DNA of 32,906 nucleotides, taken from Deltaproteobacteria bacterium (GTDB lineage: Bacteria > Myxococcota_A > UBA9160 > UBA4427). The position numbers were made by a program, and so were the translations under genes. Shown here in pieces: positions 14,215 to 22,057 of the stretch. The notes beneath the pieces are model-generated. The model was not told the DNA's origin. It searched no databases and saw only the letters and a program-made list of their open reading frames with translations. Positions within the stretch are counted from its first letter, which is position 1, and each line of letters opens with the position of its first letter. The stretch spans positions 1 through 32,906 of the forward strand of contig PAQX01000032.1 in the NCBI GenBank assembly GCA_002709835.1, given 5' to 3'.

Positions 14215-15366
14215 TTGGACGAGATTCTCCGACGAATCGTTCGATTCGCCCGTCGGTTGCTCTGGCGGATCATGGGTCCCGCTCGGCCGTCGCGCTCGCC
14301 GCGGCGCGTCCTGCTCGTCGTGAGCAACGAAATGACCGCCAGCTACCTCGGCGGCGTGAAGGCCCTCTTCAAGGGCCGTGAAGACCTCGTATTCTTCGTG
14401 ACCAGCGCACCGGGTCGCGTCGCTGAGGCCCGCACCCTCGCCCCCACCCTCGAAGCCCCCTTCGTTCCCGTGTGGAGCGCGGCGATGCAGTGGTGGGACC
14501 TGATCCTCTTCTCGGCGCACCACGCCCCGCACCGCTTCCATCCGGCGGTCCCGAAGCTCTTCATCCACCACAGCTATGACAGCGGCAAAAAGGCGAACGG
14601 AGCCGACCATCGATACGGCGCCCCCTTCGTCCTCGACGAGCAGGGGGAATCGCTCTACAGCGCCTACCTGGAAATGAGCGAGGCGACCCGCGAACGCGTG
14701 GAGGCGGAGCTTCCCGCCCTCGCCGGCCGCATCCGCGTCGTCGGTGACCTGATGGCTGACCGGATGTTCGACGCGACGACCCGGCGTGACGAGGTCCGGG
14801 CCGAGCTGGGCTTCTCACCCGAGGATCGCGTCGTGATCATGATGTCGACCTGGGGCGCCGAGTCGATGATGGAGGCAATGGGCGAAACGCTCATCGAGGC
14901 AGCGGAAGGTCTTGTCGGGACATACCGCTTCGTCCTCTCGACCCATCCGAACCACTGGACAGGACCGTACTCGGAGAAGCACCCCTGGGGCGACCGGCTC
15001 CTCGCGACGCGCGCGAACGGCTTCGATGTGATCACGCCCGACGACGACTGGACGCGATTCGCGATCGCATCCGATGCCGCGATCTCGGACCACACGTCCC
15101 TGGCCGTCACTTACGCCCTACTGGGCCGCCCGCTCTTCTTCGTTCCGGTCGACGAGGCCGTAATGACGCTGGGGACGCTCGGTCGTCAGCTCTACGACGC
15201 GTTGCCCCGCATCGACGGCGCGCACCAGCTCGAAAATACATTGAAGACCGCATGGTCCGACTATCCGAAGGCAAACCTCGAGACGATCTCACGTCGGATC
15301 GACTCTTACCCGGGCGAAGCAGCCACTCGGATCCGAGCTGAAGTGGAACGATTAGTGGAGTCTTAA
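14215..15366 (+). CDS. TagF-like GT-B transferase (CDP-glycerol glycerophosphotransferase family), candidate phosphoramidate transferase
   Basis: The 383-residue protein has a basic, amphipathic N-terminus (DEILRRIVRFARRLLWRI) suited to membrane association. It then shows a GT-B-like fold with KLFIHHSYDSGKK in the middle, a donor-side FVLSTHPNHW and AAISDHTSLAVTYALLGRP. The HPN and SDxxS elements are those of CDP-glycerol:poly(glycerophosphate) transferases, which move a phospho-group from a CDP donor to a glycan or teichoic acid. I start it at TTG 14215 because AGGAAAG lies six bases upstream and the frame follows the cytidylyltransferase stop by 35 bases. Since the upstream genes should produce CDP-activated phosphoramidate, this is the best local candidate for the transferase. 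That role is inference; a glycerophosphate or ordinary sugar transferase is possible. Confidence 0.7.
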   Translation: MDEILRRIVRFARRLLWRIMGPARPSRSPRRVLLVVSNEMTASYLGGVKALFKGREDLVFFVTSAPGRVAEARTLAPTLEAPFVPVWSAAMQWWDLILFSAHHAPHRFHPAVPKLFIHHSYDSGKKANGADHRYGAPFVLDEQGESLYSAYLEMSEATRERVEAELPALAGRIRVVGDLMADRMFDATTRRDEVRAELGFSPEDRVVIMMSTWGAESMMEAMGETLIEAAEGLVGTYRFVLSTHPNHWTGPYSEKHPWGDRLLATRANGFDVITPDDDWTRFAIASDAAISDHTSLAVTYALLGRPLFFVPVDEAVMTLGTLGRQLYDALPRIDGAHQLENTLKTAWSDYPKANLETISRRIDSYPGEAATRIRAEVERLVES

Positions 15367-15455
15367 GTACCGGTGCGGAATCCTTGAGGCGGCGTATCGT
15401 TCCGGAGTTGGTCCGTCCCCCCTGAGACCATGGGACTCTTTCCTTCGCCGGAACC

Positions 15456-15481
15456 ATCGGCCACGGAGAGAGACGGCCGAT
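15456..15481. promoter_or_regulatory. Perfect 7-bp inverted repeat before the flippase gene
   Basis: ATCGGCC and GGCCGAT flank a 12-base purine-rich centre and lie about 20 bases before the flippase ribosome binding site. It is followed directly by a GATAAT that resembles a -10 element. It may be an operator, a weak terminator for the upstream operon, or a leader hairpin. No T-run follows. Function is uncertain. Confidence 0.3.
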
Positions 15482-15510
15482 AATACGCTCGCCGCCTTTC
15501 GGAGAAGTCC

Positions 15511-16956
15511 TTGCCGCGCTTTGGTCTGGGCAATCAGCTTCGTTTGATCCTGAAGAACGTCGGCCTCTTCACCGGCGCGTCTCTCTTCTCGCGTGTGCTC
15601 GCGCTGGTCCTCCAGGGGACGCTGGCGCGTCTCTTCGGCGCGGAAGGCCTCGGGGCTTACGCGACTGCAGTGTCGATCGCCACCTACTTCACGTTTCTGG
15701 TAGACATGGGTCTCTCCCCTCGGCTCGTGCGTGAGGGAGCGGTATCCCCAGACGAACTCGAAGAGGAGTTCGCCCGGGCTTTCGGACTGAAGATCGTGGC
15801 GGGCCTCGCGGTACTTCCGCTGATCGCGACCCTCTACCTCACTCTGCCCTACGACCAGGAGGTCCGCGATCTCACAGTGCTCGTCGCGCTTGGCCAGGTC
15901 GTGATGTCATTCAGCTATCTCTTCAACTCCGTTTGCCGAGCGGCGGAACGACTGGATCTCGAAGGCGCTGCGACTCTCGTCCACGGACTGGTCTTCGTCG
16001 GAACCTCCCTCACTTGTCTCTGGATGGAGCTACCGCTGATCTCCATCGGCTTCGCGTCGATCGCGGCCTCGATAGCCCAGGCCACGCTCTCGGCCTCCAT
16101 GGCGGCACGGTTCATACGACTTCGGTTGGATTGGCGCCCCCACTTCGGCACGCTGCGGGCCGCGCTCCCCTACGCGACGACCTCCCTCACGATCCTCGCC
16201 TTCACCCAAATCGACATCCTGATCCTGTCGATCATCGCCTCCCAAAAGCTCGTGGGCGAGTACACCTCGGTTTCTCGCTTACTCTTGATCGCGGGCACGA
16301 TGGCTGCGATCGCGGGTTCGGCGGTTCTCCCGACGGCTTCCCGCATCTACGCGAGCCAAGATCGCGAACGGTTCGCCGAGATCGTGGTTGGCGCCCTCGG
16401 CTTCGTGTTCCTGATCGGTGGCGCCGCAGCCACGGGCCTCTTCGTGCTCGCCGACTACTTGATTCAAATCGTATACGGACAGGACTTTGCTTCGCTCTCG
16501 AGCCTGCTTCAGTTCGGCGCCATTTTCATGCTGCTGAAGTTTCCTGTCTCGGCCTCTTCGATCCTGCTGACATCGTCTGGCCGCCAGAGCGATCGCGCCC
16601 GGTCTGTGATCATCGGACTGTTCGCGACGGTCGTTTTCGTCCTCGGGCTCGTGCCCCTTCTCGGCCTTTGGGGTGCGGTCCTCGCGATGGTCCTGAGCGA
16701 ACTCGCAACGCTGATCTGCATGCTCTACCACCTGCGCGATCATTTTAGGGGCGCGATCCTGGCCCGGCGATTCGGCACGGCGCTGTTCGCCGTCGCCACC
16801 GCCATGGCCTGCCACGTCGCCCTCGCCAACCAGAGCGACACAGGCGCAATGCACCTGTTCTCGATCGCCGCCCCCCTCGCCCTGTTCGCGGCGATCGTGC
16901 TCGGGCTCGGCGAGGTCCGGCGGACTCTGGAGTTCCTCGGCGTGATCCGCGCGTGA
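15511..16956 (+). CDS. Wzx-type polysaccharide flippase (MOP superfamily)
   Basis: This 481-residue protein is a polytopic membrane protein with about 12-14 hydrophobic segments spread over its whole length. The N-terminus LILKNVGLFTGASLFSRVLA, ending in a first helix, and the motif EGLGAYATAVSIATYF are typical of the polysaccharide transport (PST) branch of the MOP exporters. Such proteins move undecaprenyl-linked oligosaccharide units across the inner membrane. The start is TTG with GGAGAAG six bases upstream. It follows the TagF-like gene by 144 bases. Its presence indicates a Wzx/Wzy-type pathway. The unit carried is unknown. Convergent with the phosphodiesterase-like gene, 19 bases between stops. 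Confidence 0.9.
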   Translation: MPRFGLGNQLRLILKNVGLFTGASLFSRVLALVLQGTLARLFGAEGLGAYATAVSIATYFTFLVDMGLSPRLVREGAVSPDELEEEFARAFGLKIVAGLAVLPLIATLYLTLPYDQEVRDLTVLVALGQVVMSFSYLFNSVCRAAERLDLEGAATLVHGLVFVGTSLTCLWMELPLISIGFASIAASIAQATLSASMAARFIRLRLDWRPHFGTLRAALPYATTSLTILAFTQIDILILSIIASQKLVGEYTSVSRLLLIAGTMAAIAGSAVLPTASRIYASQDRERFAEIVVGALGFVFLIGGAAATGLFVLADYLIQIVYGQDFASLSSLLQFGAIFMLLKFPVSASSILLTSSGRQSDRARSVIIGLFATVVFVLGLVPLLGLWGAVLAMVLSELATLICMLYHLRDHFRGAILARRFGTALFAVATAMACHVALANQSDTGAMHLFSIAAPLALFAAIVLGLGEVRRTLEFLGVIRA

Positions 16957-16983
16957 AAAGCCTGGACGCGGAGGCTCAGGCTT
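16956..16983 (-). terminator. Candidate terminator between convergent genes
   Basis: AAGCCTG (16958-16964) and CAGGCTT (16977-16983) form a 7-bp stem with a 12-base loop, spanning the gap between the flippase stop and the phosphodiesterase-like stop. On the minus strand the stem ends in a short T-run (TTTT), as in an intrinsic terminator for the phosphodiesterase-like gene. The T-run is short, so efficiency is uncertain. Confidence 0.4.
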
Positions 16984-18091
16984 CCGAGCAGGCAGCGAGT
17001 ACGCGATGAAAATCCGCAGCCTTGACCTCGCCTTCGAAGAGACCGGCGTCGGAAGCGAGACAGATGCCGTGCTGCCCGGGAAATCGCGGATGGTGACCAT
17101 GCATCCCCACGGAAGGCTTCGGTCCCCAATAACTCGGCACGATCTGGACACCGATCGGCGTGTGGTAGATCAGGTCGCCGAAGTGGCGATTCGTCAAGCC
17201 GAGATCGGCACGCTCGTCCTCGTCGAGAAATTCGAGATCCGCGATCGCGGCGAGATAGTCCTGGATCGGCAGGCGAAGCGACTCGTCGCGAATCCAAATC
17301 CGGAAGATCGTGGCTTCGCTGAAATAGAGATAACGATTCCGAGAGGGCTTCCCGAACTGGCGCTCGAGATCAATTTCGATCGTGCGTTCGATGTTCGTCA
17401 TACCGTGATCTGACACGACGAAGACGACGCCCTCAGGCTCCTTCGCGAGCCAAGCCGTCGTGAGCTCGCGGATGAACGCGTCATTCTCGACGAGCTGTTC
17501 CATGTAGGGGGCGGATCCGACGCCCTCCCAGTGAGAACAGTGATCGATCTCGACGAGGGTGAGCAGAATGCTGCCGGGCGCGTCGGCATTCTTGATATGG
17601 CCAAGGACAGCCTCGGTCATCTTTCGATCCCGATCGCGACCGGGCGGGAACTCGTGATGGAGAAATTTCGTGAGATTCGGATCGTCGAGCAGACTCGGAA
17701 GCGAGAAGCGCGGATCGAAGACCGAGAATCCAGTTTCGTCGAAGTCGGCGAGGTACGGAATCGGGATGTTCTTCGTGTACGACACCGGTGAGAATTTATC
17801 GACGACCTTGTGAAATAAGCGCTTCGCCGGATAAAACCGATCGAGTGGCTGGAGCAGCTTGAAGAGCGGCCGGAAGGCGCGGAAGGGGGAAGTCTCGGGC
17901 TCGGCGCTCCATTCGCACCAGAAGCCGAGTTCGTCCGGAGTCTGACCAGTAAACAGCTCGGTCTGGCAATTCACGCTGTAGCCGAGGCTTGGCACCAGTC
18001 GGGCGCGGCTTGCCATCTCACGGGCGAAGGGCATCTGCTCGAGTTGGTCGAAGGGAAGTCCATCGATGAAGATCGTGAGCGTGGGTCGCAT
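16976..18091 (-). CDS. Alkaline-phosphatase-superfamily phosphodiesterase/nucleotide pyrophosphatase-like protein
   Basis: The 371-residue protein starts MRPTLTIFIDGLPFD, with Asp10 as first metal ligand. A nucleophile region follows, GYSVNCQTELFTGQTPDELG, where Ser39 aligns best with the usual Thr/Ser nucleophile. Further metal-binding blocks are VEIDHCSHWEG, VVSDHGM and GMHGHHPRFPG. This is the type I phosphodiesterase/NPP pattern. No signal peptide is seen, so it is probably cytoplasmic. I chose ATG 18091 because family similarity begins there; the frame extends to 18154. It runs opposite to the glycan genes and sits among them. It might cleave a nucleotide-linked or phospho-linked intermediate; related proteins are common in surface-glycan loci. 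Substrate unknown. Confidence 0.8.
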   Translation of the reverse strand: MRPTLTIFIDGLPFDQLEQMPFAREMASRARLVPSLGYSVNCQTELFTGQTPDELGFWCEWSAEPETSPFRAFRPLFKLLQPLDRFYPAKRLFHKVVDKFSPVSYTKNIPIPYLADFDETGFSVFDPRFSLPSLLDDPNLTKFLHHEFPPGRDRDRKMTEAVLGHIKNADAPGSILLTLVEIDHCSHWEGVGSAPYMEQLVENDAFIRELTTAWLAKEPEGVVFVVSDHGMTNIERTIEIDLERQFGKPSRNRYLYFSEATIFRIWIRDESLRLPIQDYLAAIADLEFLDEDERADLGLTNRHFGDLIYHTPIGVQIVPSYWGPKPSVGMHGHHPRFPGQHGICLASDAGLFEGEVKAADFHRVLAACSEA

Positions 18092-18334
18092 GAGGCCTCG
18101 GAGGCAGGAGCGGACAGAGTATACACCGATCGTTCGACGCGATCGCAGGGCCACCCTTTAAACCATCGGATCTTTCGAACACCTGCTTGAGAAGCCGCCA
18201 ACGCGCTCTCGTCTCGCCGGCGTCACGATCGAACTGCTACGCTTCAGTGAACGTCTCGGTCAGCCGAAGAGTCGCGAATCGCGTTACCGCGACGGGAAGC
18301 AGCGACGCGGCGGCAGGAGGGATGCAGGCGCCAT

Positions 18335-19513
18335 ATGCACGTTGATGGCGGACTGGAAGGGGCTGGGAGCGGCGGGGCCAAAACTCAGCGTCGCGTCCTG
18401 GTGAACGCGCTTTCCGCGGTCCTCGGGGGCGGCGTGACTGTTGCGACGCGACTCGTCCGCGAGATCGCGGTCAATCATCCTCACCTACAGATCGTCCTGG
18501 TCTGCAGCTTCGATGAAGTCGCCGAGCACGGATACCCAGGCAACGTAGAGGTGGTTTATCGCCCCGATCTCATCCCTCGTCTTCCACGCTGGAGATGGGA
18601 ACAAAGGGCCCAGCCGGGATTCGCGAAAACCCACGCTATTGACGTAATCCTCCAGCTAGGAGGCTACCTCTGCTTCGGGACAGCGATTCCCCAGGTCGCC
18701 GTGTGGCAGAATCCGAATGTCTTCACACCGCCAGGAATCCCACGGCCGCTCTCGGAAGAGCTGCTGGTTCGAGCCCAGCGCATCGTCCAGGGCTGGTCCA
18801 TGAGGCGATCTGCCGACAACATATTTCTGACGGCCAAGTCGATCGAGATGGCCTCACGCTACTGGGATATGAACACAGTTCCGAATCGCGTGGTCCATAG
18901 CGGCGTCGAGCTCGTAAGCGGAGACCCGCGGGCGAGTGCACCGCTCTCGAATCGTGAAAATTTCGCGCTCGCCGTCGGCAGCACCTACGTCCACAAGAAC
19001 TACGAAGCGATGATCGACGCGATGGCTCACTACACCGAGCATCGCGAGGACGGACTCCGGCTCGAGATCATGGGGGGAGGCCCGAACCCGGACTACTTCG
19101 CCAGCCTGCAAAAGCGTATCGACGGCCATGGAATCGCAGACCGCGTCCAGCTGCTCGGAGCGCGCCCGCTCGAAGAGGTCCACCAGCGCATGCAGCAGGC
19201 GCGTGCCTATCTCGTAACGTCACGACTCGAGACCTTCGGTCTGACGCTCTTCGAAGCGATGAGCAATGGGCTCCCAGTAGTCGCATCCAACGCAACCTGC
19301 CACCCCGAAGTCGGTGGCAACGCTGCGGTCTACTGCGACCCGCAGAACCCTGCGGATATCGCTGAGAAGCTCGCACAAATCGTAGATGACAAAGCCCTCG
19401 CCGAGACCTACCGCGAACGGGGATTCGCTCGCCTCGAGAACTTTACCTGGTCGAATTCGGCCACTGGCTACGTCGCGGCTCTCGAGGCCGCGCAGGCCGT
19501 CTCAAGTCGATGA
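18335..19513 (+). CDS. Glycosyltransferase, GT4-like (GT-B fold)
   Basis: This 392-residue protein has an N-terminal acceptor-side domain (RVLVNALSAVLGGGVTVATR, with the glycine-rich loop of GT4 enzymes) and a C-terminal donor-binding domain with LAVGSTYVHKNYEAMIDAM, ARAYLVTSRLETFGLTLFEA and GLPVVASNATCHPEVGG. The E-X7-E motif lies in ETFGLTLFE. It would transfer a sugar from a nucleotide donor to a lipid-linked glycan on the cytoplasmic face. ATG 18335 is the listed start, but the best ribosome binding site (GCAGGAGG at 18313-18320) is 14 bases away, so a slightly later start is possible. The stop overlaps the next gene's ATG (ATGA), so the two are translationally coupled. Confidence 0.88.
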   Translation: MHVDGGLEGAGSGGAKTQRRVLVNALSAVLGGGVTVATRLVREIAVNHPHLQIVLVCSFDEVAEHGYPGNVEVVYRPDLIPRLPRWRWEQRAQPGFAKTHAIDVILQLGGYLCFGTAIPQVAVWQNPNVFTPPGIPRPLSEELLVRAQRIVQGWSMRRSADNIFLTAKSIEMASRYWDMNTVPNRVVHSGVELVSGDPRASAPLSNRENFALAVGSTYVHKNYEAMIDAMAHYTEHREDGLRLEIMGGGPNPDYFASLQKRIDGHGIADRVQLLGARPLEEVHQRMQQARAYLVTSRLETFGLTLFEAMSNGLPVVASNATCHPEVGGNAAVYCDPQNPADIAEKLAQIVDDKALAETYRERGFARLENFTWSNSATGYVAALEAAQAVSSR

Positions 19514-20685
19514 TTCGCGCGCTCTTCGTCACCCATTCCCTCGACTTCGAAGCCGGGGGCGCGGAGCGCGTACTCTACGACCTGCTAGTGCGCCTCGACC
19601 GTTCGCGCTTCGAACCGTTCATCTTCACGGGCAGCGACCTCGCAGGTGTCCCCGAGGCCTTCTCTGCCCTCGACATCCCGATTGAGATCGGCCCGCGGCT
19701 GCCGATGGAGGCCAGCCTAAGCCTGACCGGCCTGTGGAAGACGGCCAAGGCGCTGCTTTCTCTGATGGCGGGCCTTCACCGGACCCTGCGCCGCTACCCC
19801 GTCGAGGTCGTCCACGTGAACACAGTCTTCGCGCTGCACTTCGCGCTCCTGCCCTGTCGACTGGCGGGCGTTCCGGTCGTCTTTCACGAACACAACCTCG
19901 TTCACCAGCGCGAAGGGTCCGTCTGGCAGCGGCGGTACGCCGAACGCATGAAACACGTAGAGCACGTCGCGGCAAACTCCGGAGCGGTGAGGGAGGAAGC
20001 GATTCGCGCGGGCGCCGATCCCGCGCGCATCTCCACCGTCTACAACGGAATCGACCCAATGCCGCCGGCCTCAAAGGCCGAAAAGCGACCCGGCTTCTCG
20101 ATCGTACAGGCCGCCAACTTCCTCGACTGGAAGGGACAGCACCTCGTCGTAGAAGCCCTCGGTAGGCTACGAGAAAACGTGCCAGAAGCGACGGTGACCT
20201 TCTTTGGAAGTGTGAAGGACAAGGCATATCACGACCGAGTGCGAGCGCGGGTAGCCGAGCTTGGATTGGAAGAGGCCGTTGAGTTTGCCGGCTTCCGAAA
20301 CGACCTTCTCGCCCAGCTCCCAAGCTTCGACTGTCTGGTCGTGGCGTCCGACGCCGAACCCTTTGGCCTCGTACTCCTCGAAGGCATGCGCGCGGGACTG
20401 GTGATCGTCGCGAGCGACGCGGGCGGCGTCCCCGAGATCGTCCGGGATGGGACGAATGGACTCCTCTTCGACACCAGCGACGACGTCGGCCTCGCCGAAG
20501 CGCTCACCAGGGTTGCGACCGAGCCAGATATCCGTGCACGCTTCGTCGAAGCGGGTCACCGTGCAGTCTCGCAAGTCTTTTCCCTCGATGTGCAGATCCG
20601 TCGTTTCGAAGAAGTTCTCGAGGCGGCGTCGAAGAGATTACCCGTCAGACTTGCGCCAGAACATTTCGATGGCAAACCTTTGTAG
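19510..20685 (+). CDS. Glycosyltransferase, GT4-like (GT-B fold)
   Basis: The 391-residue protein opens with MIRALFVTHSLDFEAGGAER, a GT4 N-terminal loop, and has HEHNLVHQREGS in the middle. The donor domain contains IVQAANFLDWKGQHLVVEAL, SDAEPFGLVLLEGMRAGLV (E-X7-E) and IVASDAGGVPEIV. It begins in a four-base ATGA overlap with the preceding glycosyltransferase, so both probably act one after the other on the same repeat unit. Donor and linkage cannot be read from the sequence. No membrane segment is evident. Confidence 0.92.
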   Translation: MIRALFVTHSLDFEAGGAERVLYDLLVRLDRSRFEPFIFTGSDLAGVPEAFSALDIPIEIGPRLPMEASLSLTGLWKTAKALLSLMAGLHRTLRRYPVEVVHVNTVFALHFALLPCRLAGVPVVFHEHNLVHQREGSVWQRRYAERMKHVEHVAANSGAVREEAIRAGADPARISTVYNGIDPMPPASKAEKRPGFSIVQAANFLDWKGQHLVVEALGRLRENVPEATVTFFGSVKDKAYHDRVRARVAELGLEEAVEFAGFRNDLLAQLPSFDCLVVASDAEPFGLVLLEGMRAGLVIVASDAGGVPEIVRDGTNGLLFDTSDDVGLAEALTRVATEPDIRARFVEAGHRAVSQVFSLDVQIRRFEEVLEAASKRLPVRLAPEHFDGKPL

Positions 20686-20736
20686 ATCCGAGCGACTCCG
20701 CCCGAAATCGCCGACCCGACCGGAGCAGCCGATCCC

Positions 20737-22038
20737 GTGATCGACGATCCTGAATTCGTTCCCTTCATAGGAACCGCGTTCCTCGGACTCGCGATGATCG
20801 CCCTCTTCTACTTGCCGCGGCCGTCGGAGGAGCGCGGCTTTCTTCTGCCCGTAGCCACCGCGAGCTTCCTGATCAAAGTCGCGCTCGTGCCTGCCTACTA
20901 CTACGCGATCATCTGGTGGGGCGGCGACGGTTTCGCGTACAAAGATTCGTACAATTACCACCTCGACGGCATGGAGGTCTCGAGCGAGTTCCAGAACGGA
21001 TTCACGTACACGTCCCGGGCCTGGAAAGCGGTCGATCCCGGGTATCCGCTCCTGACCGGCTTCATCTACTGGCTGGTCGGTCCCAACACCCTCGTGATAC
21101 GCGTACTGAACTGCATGATCTCGAGCTTTACGCTCCTCTACGTCTATCGAGTCGCGCGCCATTTTTATTCCAACGATAACGCGGGCGAAGTTCGGATTGC
21201 GCGGATCGCAGCGCTTCTCGTCGCCTTCTTACCCTACTCGATCACTTTCACGCTCAATCAACGCAAGGAAGCGATCGTCGCCCTGCTGTCGACCTTCGTG
21301 TTTCTCCACGCAGCAAAGACAATCCGACTGGACCGGAGCTGGCCGCTCTCCGCGATCTGCATATTCGTCGCACTGATCGGTTTTTTCTACTTCCGTAGCG
21401 GGTTCGTGCTTCCCTTCCTGGGTATCCTGTTCATCTGTTACATCGCGACGACCCAGTCACTGATACGGTCAGCCGTACTTGCCGTCCCTATGGTCCTCCT
21501 GCTCTTCGGCGTGGAGTTCCTGGTTTCGGATGCAACGACGATCAGCCTTGAGCAGAGTACGGCACGGCTTCAGGCCAAGATCGAGGGCTCGGCGGATCTA
21601 GCGGAGGTTGGAGGACTCGTCCGATTCGCGCGGATGACCTCCCTCTTCGAGATCTACAAGCTGCCCCTCGCGACATTTCTGGTCGCGATCATGCCCTACC
21701 CGCCCTATTTCAGCGGTGATCTCCCGCCCATCATCCAGTCCTGGGCGAATTTGCTGAACCTTATTTTCTTTCCGCACATGATTCGGGGCGCATGGGCCGT
21801 CTTGTCCGAGCCCGATCGCCAGAAAAAGCTTCCACTGCTGATCTTCCCGCTCGTTTTCCTGATTCTGATCGGAGCGGCCCACGTCGGCGTGGTTCGCTAC
21901 CGCGAGACTATCTTTCCGATCCTGCTCATCCTGGCGGCGATCGGCATCCACCGCGGCAGCCACTTCCTGCTGAATGCGGTCGTCTACGGCGGTCTGATAC
22001 TACTCGGTATGATCGCCTACTACGCGCGCTTCGCCTAG
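20737..22038 (+). CDS. Polytopic membrane protein, candidate GT-C transferase or Wzy-like polymerase
   Basis: A 433-residue protein with about 10-11 hydrophobic helices. After the first two helices there is a large loop, IIWWGGDGFAYKDSYNYHLD, with acidic residues just outside a helix, as in GT-C fold glycosyltransferases (GT39/EpsG-like). A central hydrophilic loop (LEQSTARLQAKIEGSADL) precedes the last helices, which end in RETIFPILLILAAIG. It starts with GTG 51 bases after the glycosyltransferase stop. With flippase and glycosyltransferases present, a polymerase (Wzy) or a membrane sugar transferase would complete the set. Wzy proteins are too variable to identify by eye, so the exact role is open. 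Confidence 0.75.
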   Translation: MIDDPEFVPFIGTAFLGLAMIALFYLPRPSEERGFLLPVATASFLIKVALVPAYYYAIIWWGGDGFAYKDSYNYHLDGMEVSSEFQNGFTYTSRAWKAVDPGYPLLTGFIYWLVGPNTLVIRVLNCMISSFTLLYVYRVARHFYSNDNAGEVRIARIAALLVAFLPYSITFTLNQRKEAIVALLSTFVFLHAAKTIRLDRSWPLSAICIFVALIGFFYFRSGFVLPFLGILFICYIATTQSLIRSAVLAVPMVLLLFGVEFLVSDATTISLEQSTARLQAKIEGSADLAEVGGLVRFARMTSLFEIYKLPLATFLVAIMPYPPYFSGDLPPIIQSWANLLNLIFFPHMIRGAWAVLSEPDRQKKLPLLIFPLVFLILIGAAHVGVVRYRETIFPILLILAAIGIHRGSHFLLNAVVYGGLILLGMIAYYARFA

Positions 22039-22057
22039 CGAGCGCACAGCGCGCTAG
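22035..22057. terminator. Palindrome at convergent stops, candidate bidirectional terminator
   Basis: CTAGCG (22035-22040) and CGCTAG (22052-22057) are perfect complements, and the inner bases CGC/GCG extend the stem around a three-base loop with a two-base bulge. The TAG stops of both convergent genes are inside the stem arms. No T-run follows either side, so it would be a weak or factor-dependent terminator. Confidence 0.4.
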
